DNA of 34,812 bases, taken from contig DAIDAX010000004.1 in NCBI GenBank assembly GCA_027310405.1, forward strand, positions 1-34,812, read 5' to 3'. This stretch comes from a bacterium. GTDB taxonomy: Archaea > Aenigmatarchaeota > Aenigmatarchaeia > CG10238-14 > SCSR01. The notes under the pieces were generated by a model. That model searched no databases and was not told the DNA's origin. It saw nothing but the letters and a program-made list of their open reading frames with translations. Shown here in pieces: positions 24,606 to 31,791 of this stretch; within the stretch, counting starts at the first letter, position 1, and every line of letters begins with the position of its first letter. The position numbers were made by a program, and so were the translations under genes.

Positions 24606-24665
24606 GGCGCGATGATTATACCGTTCCAGTCTGATTAATGAGGATGGAGGTAGCTCTTGAGCGCC
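24606..24665 (+). ncRNA. Possible C/D-box sRNA
   Basis: A 60-base element in the 150-base gap between minus-strand genes is bounded by GGCGC/GCGCC. Inside are C-like GCGATGA (24609-24615), a perfect D' box CTGA (24631-24634), a C'-like TTAATGA and a D-like TTGA (24657-24660). Spacing gives two guides of about 12-15 bases. C and D boxes each deviate by one base, so this is tentative. I could not name rRNA or tRNA targets. Confidence 0.4.
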
Positions 24666-24684
24666 TTAATTTTCAGAAAATTTT

Positions 24685-26451
24685 TCAAACATCAAACACG
24701 AAAGCTTCAATCGTTCCTTTCATCGGATTGAGTTGAAATGCATCTGTGTAATGATGTCTATTGGACTTGGAAAATTCTTTGAGTACTGAATCTTCAGAAT
24801 CTACAGATTCGAAAGAGACTTCTCTTTTGTTTAGCCCGAAATCATGTAAGTAACTACAAAATTCTACAGATCTTCCGTATTCTGGATTCGCAAAAAAAAT
24901 TACACGCTTAGCTCCGGATTTTCTTGTAAATTTTAAAATACTCTTGTAAACAAATTCTTTCATCTTGTCCTGACCAAGCGCGGCATAAGCCAATGCACCC
25001 AGTTCTACTGTGTCAACAAAAATCGTAGGCTTTCCCTCTGAAATTCCAGCGTACGCAAAAGCACACGCGACAGGTTCTTGCAAACCTTCTGTGAAGAATT
25101 GTATGAGACTCGTCTTCGGATCCATCATTATTAATTGAATTTCTCCGTACTCGTTGTCGGGAAAGAAAAGGCAACACCAAATGTTTTCGCTGTCATACAA
25201 ATCGTTTGGAATTTTTCTTTTCCAAACTTTTGCCACAACTTTTGCACCTCTAAATGATAATGTTCCGCCATAATCCAAAACCTTCACCAACATTTCGATG
25301 TCGCTGAGAAGTTCAATTGCGGATTGTGGAATTTTTCTATTCGAGAAATTTTTCAACATCGCAAGTTTGATTTCTTTCAGAACTCTTTTTGCAGAGTCTT
25401 TGTCACCTGTCAAACTTTTTTGATAATCGTCTGCTATCTTCTTGTAAAGTGAAGATGGAGCAATATTTGGTATGCTGATTCTAGGTAGAGTTCCATTCTT
25501 TTTACTCCCAATAAGTTTCAGAACTATTGATGTAAGACTCTCTGTCCAATTATCAGAATAATGCCCTTCACTTCTTTTTTGAGCGATTGTTACACCACTA
25601 GCAACAAAAAAATCTGTGTCTATGCCTATTTTTTTCAGTTCCTCTATCACAGCTGTTGTTGCAGGGTTATTTACAAACCATTTTCGAATAGATCCAAATT
25701 CTTTATTTTTCTGGAAAAGGAAGTTGACGTTTGTATCTTTCTCTTTGTCTTCAACAAATCTTATGGCGTCTCTAATCGATGAAATATATTTTGGTGTTTT
25801 GAGTCCGCTAAGATCATTTTGCACTGTTTCAGAAACTCCGCTCAATCCGCTTTTTACCAAAATTTCTGCGTATTGTTTTTTGTCGCTATTTATGATGTCT
25901 CTAAGAATTGAGTAAAATTCGACTTTTTTTTCTAGTGAAATTTTTTTGTTGGCAATCTTTGCAGCGTATTCATTAAAGTCATCTATTTTATTCCAATTTA
26001 CGAAAAGAATTGAAAGTATATTTCGCTTAAGTTTTACATTACCATTTCCATTCAAGCTCGCTGCAAAATCCAAAAGTTTTCTAACTTGTCCATTGTTCAT
26101 CCATGCAACATACCGTTCAACATTGTTTTTGTCAAGAGAATCTTCTACACAATATTGAACACTTGTAATAATTTGATCAGCTATGTCATCAGTATATTTC
26201 AAAAAAATATTTTTCACTGAATCAAGTATAAATATTTTTGCGGCTGTTTGTACGTCCTCGGTACTATGGGTTCTTTGAGCAATCCATTGTAAACTTTCCA
26301 AAATAGCATTTGAAAGATTTTTGTGAGCTTCATCTGTTGTAGAATAATTTCCAATAACTTCTTCAAGAGTGCCACGTAGCTGTTGGTCCTTCGTGAAGGA
26401 AATTATTTTTTTTGTGTACTCTGAGAAATTATTCAAGTCGTCTTCTGTCAT
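24685..26451 (-). CDS. Large unknown cytoplasmic protein (588 aa), helical N-part and mixed C-part
   Basis: I do not recognise it. Residues 1-400 are mostly amphipathic helix with repeat-like spacing, suggestive of an alpha-solenoid. Residues ~410-588 are alpha/beta: IWCCLFFPDNEYGEIQLIMM, VACAFAYAGISEGKPTIFVDTVEL, then AKRVIFFANPEYGRSVEFC. The order of a strand with ligand-like loop, 'valuable' strand VDTVEL and a helix vaguely resembles a GNAT acyltransferase, but no clear Q/RxxGxG/A loop is seen. Many CPR/DPANN genomes carry large orphan proteins of this sort. Confidence 0.75.
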   Translation of the reverse strand: MTEDDLNNFSEYTKKIISFTKDQQLRGTLEEVIGNYSTTDEAHKNLSNAILESLQWIAQRTHSTEDVQTAAKIFILDSVKNIFLKYTDDIADQIITSVQYCVEDSLDKNNVERYVAWMNNGQVRKLLDFAASLNGNGNVKLKRNILSILFVNWNKIDDFNEYAAKIANKKISLEKKVEFYSILRDIINSDKKQYAEILVKSGLSGVSETVQNDLSGLKTPKYISSIRDAIRFVEDKEKDTNVNFLFQKNKEFGSIRKWFVNNPATTAVIEELKKIGIDTDFFVASGVTIAQKRSEGHYSDNWTESLTSIVLKLIGSKKNGTLPRISIPNIAPSSLYKKIADDYQKSLTGDKDSAKRVLKEIKLAMLKNFSNRKIPQSAIELLSDIEMLVKVLDYGGTLSFRGAKVVAKVWKRKIPNDLYDSENIWCCLFFPDNEYGEIQLIMMDPKTSLIQFFTEGLQEPVACAFAYAGISEGKPTIFVDTVELGALAYAALGQDKMKEFVYKSILKFTRKSGAKRVIFFANPEYGRSVEFCSYLHDFGLNKREVSFESVDSEDSVLKEFSKSNRHHYTDAFQLNPMKGTIEAFVFDV

Positions 26452-26547
26452 TTCAAATCTTCTACTGTCGCGACACCGCTATAAATTATTTGTACAAACT
26501 TTCATTTATTGTTATCATTTTCAAAAATTTTTTTTCCAAAAATATTT

Positions 26548-26961
26548 TTAGATTCTAAATTCTTCCCAATGAACTTTTTTTCTTTCGATTAGCTCTCTGA
26601 TTTTTTGTTGAACCTTTGATAATTTACTTTCACCAGATTTTACTTCAAGAAAAATTATTTGCTCCGGATCTCTTTTTTCAGAAAGTTTATCAAAAACAAC
26701 TAAGTCAATTGGATCGCCCAGCCAACGCACATCATGTGGATCATAATTAAATTTTTCCAAGAATGGAATTAATTTTTCTAAAGTTTTTCCAGAAAGAGTT
26801 CGTGCACTTCTATTAATTGCATCTTCACGAATTTTTTTCTCGTATTCATCTATCCAATTCTTAATTTTGTGTTCAAATCTAAATCTCCACTGCATATTTT
26901 TTACAAAAAGATAGGCAGCAACAATTGCGAGGATAACGATTGTCAGTTCCAAAATTACCAT
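26548..26961 (-). CDS. Membrane-anchored Holliday-junction-resolvase-related endonuclease
   Basis: 137 aa: an N-terminal membrane segment (1-20), a basic linker, then a PD-(D/E)xK-like core with GDPIDLVVFD and IIFLEVKSGESKLSKVQQKIR. This fits the Endonuc_Holl family related to archaeal Hjc. The start ATG follows the upstream stop directly (TGAATG), so it is co-translated with the acyl-CoA synthetase subunit gene. The membrane anchor is a family trait; the DNA substrate is not known. Confidence 0.85.
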   Translation of the reverse strand: MVILELTIVILAIVAAYLFVKNMQWRFRFEHKIKNWIDEYEKKIREDAINRSARTLSGKTLEKLIPFLEKFNYDPHDVRWLGDPIDLVVFDKLSEKRDPEQIIFLEVKSGESKLSKVQQKIRELIERKKVHWEEFRI

Positions 26962-27612
26962 TCATTCACCGATAACTATGCGTGCATCGACTGCCACCGC
27001 ACCTTTTTGCAAAACGATTAACGGGTTGATATCCAGTTCAGTTATTTTTGTATTGTCTTCCAATAATTTTGAAACACGTAAAAGAATTTCTTCGACGGCT
27101 TCTTTATCGACTTTCTTCCCTCTGAAACCTGAGAATATTTTATATGCTTTTATTTCTGAAATCATCTCGCCTGCATCGATTTTGTTAATTGGAACAATCC
27201 TAAGTGAAACGTCTTCGATAAGCTCAACAAAAATTCCGCCAAGTCCGAAAAGTATGGTCTGTCCAAAAGTAGGATCAAGTTTTCCGCCAACAATAACTTC
27301 AACACCATTAACAAATCTCTGAACCATGATACCATCTATTCTTGCGCCGCGGACTTTTTGTTTTATATTGCTTATTATTTTTGCAAAAGCTTTCTGTAGC
27401 TCATCGTCATTTTGAATTCCAAGAATAACTCCTCCAATATCAGTCTTGTGCACAACTTGTTTAGACACGACTTTCAGTGTGACTGGATATCCGATATTGT
27501 TTGCAGCTATGACAGCCGCATCGGAATTTTTTGCGAGATACGATTTTACGAAAGGAATTTTGTATTTCTCCAAAAATTTTTGCGACTGAGAAATATCTAA
27601 GACTCTTTCCAT
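26962..27612 (-). CDS. ADP-forming acyl-CoA (acetyl-CoA) synthetase beta subunit, ATP-grasp
   Basis: Makes ATP from acyl-CoA, ADP and phosphate in archaeal fermentation. ATP-grasp_5 features: FVKSYLAKN, YPVTLKVVSKQVVHKTDIGGV, MVQRFVNGVEVIVGGKLDPTFGQTILFGLGG, and ELDINPLIV. Length 216 aa is normal for a separate beta subunit. No alpha (CoA-binding) subunit is in the window. A fermentative lifestyle would fit. Confidence 0.92.
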   Translation of the reverse strand: MERVLDISQSQKFLEKYKIPFVKSYLAKNSDAAVIAANNIGYPVTLKVVSKQVVHKTDIGGVILGIQNDDELQKAFAKIISNIKQKVRGARIDGIMVQRFVNGVEVIVGGKLDPTFGQTILFGLGGIFVELIEDVSLRIVPINKIDAGEMISEIKAYKIFSGFRGKKVDKEAVEEILLRVSKLLEDNTKITELDINPLIVLQKGAVAVDARIVIGE

Positions 27613-27650
27613 AACAATAATTTATCTCCTTAGAAAATTAACTTTGCTCT

Positions 27651-28310
27651 ATGGTTCTTGGGTTTTTGTATAGCTTACCTGCTTACTTAATTAGCATTGG
27701 TTTGCAGATGATTTCCACATCTGGCTATGTTGGTGTTCTGTTCCTTATGACACTCGAGTCCGCGCTTCTTCCAGTACCGAGTGAGGTCGTCCTTCCTTTT
27801 GCTGGTTACCTTGTGTCATTGGGACAATTTAATTTTTGGCTCGTCGTCCTTTTTTCCACAATCGGAAATCTTATCGGCTCGATAATTATTTACTATCTTG
27901 GAATTTACGTCGGGCGTGCTGCAATTCTAAAATACGGAAAGTATATTTTGTTGAGCAAGAATCATCTCAAACTTGCTGAGGAATGGTTCAAGAAACATGG
28001 AGAAAAAACTGTTTTCATCTGTCGAATGCTTCCGATAATCAGAACAGTAATTGGATTTCCAGCTGGACTTGCGAAAATGGATTTCAAAAAATTTTCAATA
28101 TACACTTTCTTCGGATCAATCCCGTGGAATATTTTTCTTGTCTACGTTGGTGTGTGGCTCGGGAATAATTGGTCGTCGTTAGAAAACTACAGTAAGTGGA
28201 TTAATTTGTTGGCTGCTGTAGCTGTAGTTCTGTTTGTTGTTTGGTTTATTCTTAGCAAGAGAAGAGAAAGGAATGAAGCGTGCAAAGGAAGAATACAAAA
28301 AACTAACTGA
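27651..28310 (+). CDS. DedA-family (VTT-domain) membrane protein
   Basis: 219 aa, about five membrane segments. Signature regions: LLPVPSEVVLPFAGYL, GNLIGSIIIYYLG and FICRMLPIIRTVIGFPAGLAKM, then a basic KRRERNE tail. DedA proteins are thought to flip or transport lipid carriers. A second VTT-domain protein lies at 29636-30160. It is divergent from the acyl-CoA synthetase gene. Confidence 0.9.
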   Translation: MVLGFLYSLPAYLISIGLQMISTSGYVGVLFLMTLESALLPVPSEVVLPFAGYLVSLGQFNFWLVVLFSTIGNLIGSIIIYYLGIYVGRAAILKYGKYILLSKNHLKLAEEWFKKHGEKTVFICRMLPIIRTVIGFPAGLAKMDFKKFSIYTFFGSIPWNIFLVYVGVWLGNNWSSLENYSKWINLLAAVAVVLFVVWFILSKRRERNEACKGRIQKTN

Positions 28311-28369
28311 TAAGGTTTCAGAAAGAATCAAAAAACGATTAAGAGTTGAGAGATAAATCACTAAAAAAG

Positions 28370-28507
28370 TAGCCCCGCCCAGATTCGAACTGGGGTTACC
28401 GGGTATCTTCTCGTCATTTCGAGTTCTGCGCTTTAGATCACTGATCCAAAGCCCGATGTATCCAATGGAGTTATTAACTCCATCCTTGGCCTCTAGACGA
28501 CGGGGCT
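28370..28507 (-). tRNA. tRNA-Gln(TTG) with two probable introns
   Basis: On the minus strand AGCCCCG/CGGGGCT forms the acceptor (A1-U72, as in archaeal tRNA-Gln), with A73 and no encoded CCA. The T-arm CCCAG-TTCGAAT-CTGGG is perfect. Anticodon stem TCGGG/CCCGG encloses CTTTGG + A38, giving anticodon TTG at 28447-28449, after removing a 41-base intron (28405-28445) at canonical 37/38. A second insert of about 24 bases lies between D-arm and anticodon stem (within 28457-28481) and is dominated by the hairpin ATGGAGTT-AAT-AACTCCAT. Without both, mature length is about 73. Confidence 0.9.
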
Positions 28508-28534
28508 CTCAGTAAAACTAATTTTGTTATGAAG

Positions 28535-28545
28535 TTATAAAATCT
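28535..28545. promoter_or_regulatory. Shared TATA-like element between tRNA-Gln and rhomboid genes
   Basis: AGTTATAAAAT lies ~25-30 bases before the rhomboid ATG on the plus strand and ~30-35 bases before tRNA-Gln on the minus strand. The TTATAA core is palindromic, so one box could serve both directions. Confidence 0.4.
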
Positions 28546-28564
28546 TCTGGTTTAAGTATATTGT

Positions 28565-29149
28565 ATGTCGCAACAAAATCGTCCGATTCTTACTCTTGTT
28601 CTAATTGCTATTATGACTGGAATTTTTTTCATCGAACCCTTTCTTCCACTGCAAGATCTCGCGTTGATTCCAGCAACAGTAGAACAAACGCCGTGGACAA
28701 TGTTGACTTCTGTATTTCTTCACTGGAACCTGCAGCACATTTTCCCCAACATGCTCGCACTTTTCTTCTTTGGAATTGCTCTCGAGTCAAGAATAGGTTG
28801 GAAGAATTTCTTGCTTATTTTTCTCGTCTCTGGAATATTCGGATCAGTTGGTTTCATTTTGACTGCACCTAATCCAACGACTGCGGCACTCGGAGCTTCT
28901 GGAGCAGTATACGGAATTATCGGAACGTTGTTGATCATCGCGCCGTTTGCAATGGTGTGGGCAGGATTCATCCCTCTGCCGATGTTCATCGCCGGAATAC
29001 TTTACGGAGCCACGGAAATCCTCGGACTGTTCGGACCGCAGACCGACATTGCACGTGGCGCACACGTCGGCGGACTCTTTTTCGGAATTGCTTACGGATT
29101 CTACCTGCGTTGGAAATTTTCTCGAGAGAATGTTTTGCTAGTGAAGTAA
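28565..29149 (+). CDS. Rhomboid-family intramembrane serine protease
   Basis: 194 aa with six membrane segments. HWNLQHIFPNM is the conserved TM2 motif. LGASGAVYG supplies the Ser112 nucleophile (GxSG) and AHVGGLFFG supplies His167 of the Ser-His dyad. Likely cuts membrane protein segments. ATG follows a TATA-like box by ~28 bases. The active site is complete. Confidence 0.92.
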   Translation: MSQQNRPILTLVLIAIMTGIFFIEPFLPLQDLALIPATVEQTPWTMLTSVFLHWNLQHIFPNMLALFFFGIALESRIGWKNFLLIFLVSGIFGSVGFILTAPNPTTAALGASGAVYGIIGTLLIIAPFAMVWAGFIPLPMFIAGILYGATEILGLFGPQTDIARGAHVGGLFFGIAYGFYLRWKFSRENVLLVK

Positions 29150-29192
29150 GAAAAGTATAAAAAGAATTACTCCCAATCTTCAAACTGATAAC

Positions 29193-29630
29193 ATGCCAGT
29201 AGTTGGATTCACATTAAAGAATGTAGAAGCTAACAGGACAAAGGAACAGATAATGACTGGAAACATAAACATAAACTCTTCGAACAAAATCGATAGCGTT
29301 GAAGAAAAAGAAATTTCTGTCTTCAGCAAAGATCCCTTGCTTAATATTTCTTTTGAATTCAAAACAGAATTTGACAAACTTGGCAAAGTCGAGATGCAAG
29401 GCGAAGTTTATTATTTGTCTGATGACAACAAGAAAGTTTTGAAAGACTGGCAGAAAAATAAAAAACTTCCTACAAACGTTGATGTAGAAGTCCAGAATTT
29501 CTTGTTCAGGAAATGTTTGACTCTTGTGAACAGTGTTTCCGAAAATATGGAACTGCCTCCTCCAATAAATTTCCCGATGGTCGTTCCGAAAGAAAAAGAG
29601 GAAGAAGAAAAAAGCAAGTACATTGGATGA
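29193..29630 (+). CDS. SecB-like chaperone-fold protein ending in -YIG
   Basis: 145 aa, cytoplasmic. Strand-rich first half (NININSSNKI, LNISFEFKTEF, VEMQGEVYYL), then a helix FLFRKCLTLVNSVSENM and LPPPINFPMVVP. The end resembles SecB's long helix followed by a proline-rich NLxPVNF segment; archaeal SecB-like proteins are known (for example in Methanocaldococcus). An acidic/lysine linker leads to the tail SKYIG. TATA-like GTATAAAAAG lies upstream. The next gene starts 5 bases on. Client binding is inferred. Confidence 0.72.
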   Translation: MPVVGFTLKNVEANRTKEQIMTGNININSSNKIDSVEEKEISVFSKDPLLNISFEFKTEFDKLGKVEMQGEVYYLSDDNKKVLKDWQKNKKLPTNVDVEVQNFLFRKCLTLVNSVSENMELPPPINFPMVVPKEKEEEEKSKYIG

Positions 29631-29635
29631 ACTAG

Positions 29636-30160
29636 ATGGTTTTCGAGACCTACATACTGTACGCCCAACATCTGATTGTAAACTATTCCTATGCCGCGAT
29701 TTTTCTTGTCAGCGTTGTTTCGAGTGCGACAATTTTTCTTCCAGTTCCTCTTATCGCTCTAGTTTTTTTCGCCGCTGAACTCGGACTCAATCCTTTACTC
29801 GTCGGCGTGCTTTCCGGAGTCGGCTCTGCAATTGGAGAGTTGACTGGATATCTTTTGGGAGCGGGTAGTGAACACGTCATCGAAACTGAAAGTAAGAAAT
29901 TGAAGACAAAAAGTCAGCACAAGACGCTCCAAAAAATGGACAAGCTTTTCCTCAAGTACGGCTTTCCGATAATTTTTATCTGCGGTATCTTACCGTTTCC
30001 GTTCGATTTCATTGGAATAGTCTCGGGCGCGACGAACTACAGCGTGAAAAAATTTATGATTGCCACAATACTGTCAAAAGTTTTGAAGTACGTCCTAATT
30101 GCATACGCTGGAGTTCTCTCGTTGCCGTTTCTACAATTCTTGTACAATGAAGTGGTTTGA
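29636..30160 (+). CDS. Small VTT/DedA-related (YqaA-like) membrane protein
   Basis: 174 aa, about four or five segments. VSSATIFLPVPLIALVFF, GSAIGELTGYLLGAG and ICGILPFPFDFIGIVSGATNYSVKKF are the VTT-domain pattern. Starts 5 bases after the SecB-like gene and ends directly at the pth2 start (TGAATG), so the three form an operon. Confidence 0.88.
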   Translation: MVFETYILYAQHLIVNYSYAAIFLVSVVSSATIFLPVPLIALVFFAAELGLNPLLVGVLSGVGSAIGELTGYLLGAGSEHVIETESKKLKTKSQHKTLQKMDKLFLKYGFPIIFICGILPFPFDFIGIVSGATNYSVKKFMIATILSKVLKYVLIAYAGVLSLPFLQFLYNEVV

Positions 30161-30505
30161 ATGCAGTACAAACAAGTTATTGTTGTTCGCAGAGATTTGG
30201 ATTGGACGAAAGGAAAAATCGCTGCACATTCTGCACATGCTGCAATCTCTGCGATACGACTCGCTGATGAAAAAGTTATAGAAGGTTGGATTTCTTCTGG
30301 TGGAAAAAAAATTGTAGTCCGAGTTGAAAGTTTACAGGAGTTGAAAGACATTTACAAAAAAGCAAAACAAAAAAAATTACCAGTAGCAATGATAAGCGAT
30401 GCTGGAAAAACTCAATTGAAAAAAGGAACTGTGACTGCATTGGGAATTGGACCAGCCGAAGAAAAAACTGTTGACAAAATTACTGGAAAACTAAAACTTC
30501 TGTAG
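30161..30505 (+). CDS. pth2: Peptidyl-tRNA hydrolase, type 2
   Basis: Releases peptides from peptidyl-tRNA dropped by ribosomes. VVVRRDLDWTKGKIAAHSAHA and DAGKTQLKKGTVTALGIGP are the family motifs; 114 aa is normal. Co-translated with the upstream VTT gene. Confidence 0.96.
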   Translation: MQYKQVIVVRRDLDWTKGKIAAHSAHAAISAIRLADEKVIEGWISSGGKKIVVRVESLQELKDIYKKAKQKKLPVAMISDAGKTQLKKGTVTALGIGPAEEKTVDKITGKLKLL

Positions 30506-30506
30506 T

Positions 30507-31124
30507 TCACTGAAAAGCCGGAGTGTAAGAAAAGATTCCATAAGTCAGATTCATTCCGAATATGCACATCATTGCTTTCTCTGTCGCTAGATCGAGTTCC
30601 GAAAGTGTTGTTCCCTGAATCACTACAGAATAATTCACATATTGCACACTCATGTTCGTCGCGACCGGCGTTGTTAATAAGAAAATTTTTCCGTTCGTCA
30701 AGGTTCCTTCTGTATTTGTCGAACTGTTTAGAAAATCACCATTCAGTGCCGGAACGACTGAGCCGCGAATGGGTTCGATGTAGTAGTAGGTTGTCAGTTT
30801 GTATGCAAGTTCTGTCACTTCTAAATTCGCGTAGCTTGGAACGTTGGTGTTTTGATTCACATAAATTGTGATGTTGGTGAGGAAGTAGTTGTGAAATTCG
30901 TCGTATATCGCTTTACAATCGATTGGTGATGTAGGAACATTGACTGCATTTCTCAAATCCGCTCTGAATTTGAAGTCTACCCCTCCAAAATGCCAAGCGT
31001 TTATTGGAAATAACAGATAAATCAAACTAGACCAGAAAGTGTAAATCAAACTCAAAAAAATTATTGTCAAAACTACAAAACCAATCAAATATTGAACTCG
31101 TGTTTTGGACAAAGTAATTTTCAT
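30507..31124 (-). CDS. Membrane-anchored extracytoplasmic protein, third gene of the glycosyltransferase operon
   Basis: About 205 aa. One N-terminal membrane segment (LIGFVVLTIIFLSLIYTF), then an outward domain with many NxT/NxS sequons and two Cys that could form a disulfide. No family recognised. The track starts at GTG 31142; ATG 31124 just after the upstream stop is preferred. It is the last gene of GT2 / thioredoxin-like / this protein. Confidence 0.72.
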   Translation of the reverse strand: MKITLSKTRVQYLIGFVVLTIIFLSLIYTFWSSLIYLLFPINAWHFGGVDFKFRADLRNAVNVPTSPIDCKAIYDEFHNYFLTNITIYVNQNTNVPSYANLEVTELAYKLTTYYYIEPIRGSVVPALNGDFLNSSTNTEGTLTNGKIFLLTTPVATNMSVQYVNYSVVIQGTTLSELDLATEKAMMCIFGMNLTYGIFSYTPAFQ

Positions 31125-31125
31125 T

Positions 31126-31791
31126 TTATTTCGACCCCACATTTATTAGAACATTCAAGAAAGTTTCGTTTCTAAAACCTTGGACGATTTGTTTTTCATT
31201 AATAACTATCGATGGTGTGGTAGTTATGTTGTATGTTGATTCCAAAAGACTGATAATTCCTAAGTCTAAACCTTGATCAACTGCAAAAATCATTATGTGG
31301 GAAGGATTCGATTTCTTTACAGAATCTAGAACCAAACCTTGGGCAACGCATGCATCACAGTTTCTGACATTGTAGAAAAAAAGAATTGTCGTGATGTTTT
31401 GATTACAATTTTCTCTTAAGTTTCTCATCTGCAACCAGAATTGTAAGTTAACAAGCGTGTACTGTGTTTTCAGTTCTGTGATTTGATTTTGTTGAAATTG
31501 ATTCGTCAATTGGAAATTGTTTATCGTGTTTTCTAAATTTCCTGCTTCTTCAGAAAATTGTGTAGAACGCTCCAACGAAACTGTGCACAGGATTGATTGA
31601 TCTTTCAACGAAGATGTGAAAGAATTTTCAAGAGACAAACTAGAAAATTGATTTTGAAGACTGCTTATCTGAGATTGTAACATTGCAACCCTTGTTGAAT
31701 CCAAAACCCATCCAACAGCTAGCCCACTCAAAAAAACTAATGCAGTCAGTATTGCTGCGCCAATTAAAACTTTTTTATTCGCCTTTACCAT
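31126..31791 (-). CDS. Membrane-anchored thioredoxin-fold protein with CDAC motif
   Basis: 221 aa. N-terminal anchor (~8-29), a coiled-coil stalk (~35-112), then a thioredoxin-like domain: ILFFYNVRNCDACVAQG (Cys145, Cys148) and the cis-Pro loop TTTPSIV. Probably a disulfide oxidoreductase outside the membrane. Overlaps the GT2 gene by 7 bases. Confidence 0.8.
   Translation of the reverse strand: MVKANKKVLIGAAILTALVFLSGLAVGWVLDSTRVAMLQSQISSLQNQFSSLSLENSFTSSLKDQSILCTVSLERSTQFSEEAGNLENTINNFQLTNQFQQNQITELKTQYTLVNLQFWLQMRNLRENCNQNITTILFFYNVRNCDACVAQGLVLDSVKKSNPSHIMIFAVDQGLDLGIISLLESTYNITTTPSIVINEKQIVQGFRNETFLNVLINVGSK

Noticed and set aside
24638-24739. Short plus-strand ORF starting ATGAGGATGGAG
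   Set aside because: Overlaps the possible sRNA and the 588-aa gene; no RBS or conserved features.
28273-28356. 27-aa Lys-rich ORF overlapping the DedA end
   Set aside because: Too short, low complexity, and nothing supports it beyond an ATG; could be the remnant of an alternative DedA tail.
27651-30160. Two VTT-domain genes as a recent tandem duplication
   Set aside because: The proteins differ in length and sequence and are separated by a tRNA and two genes; an old family split is more likely.
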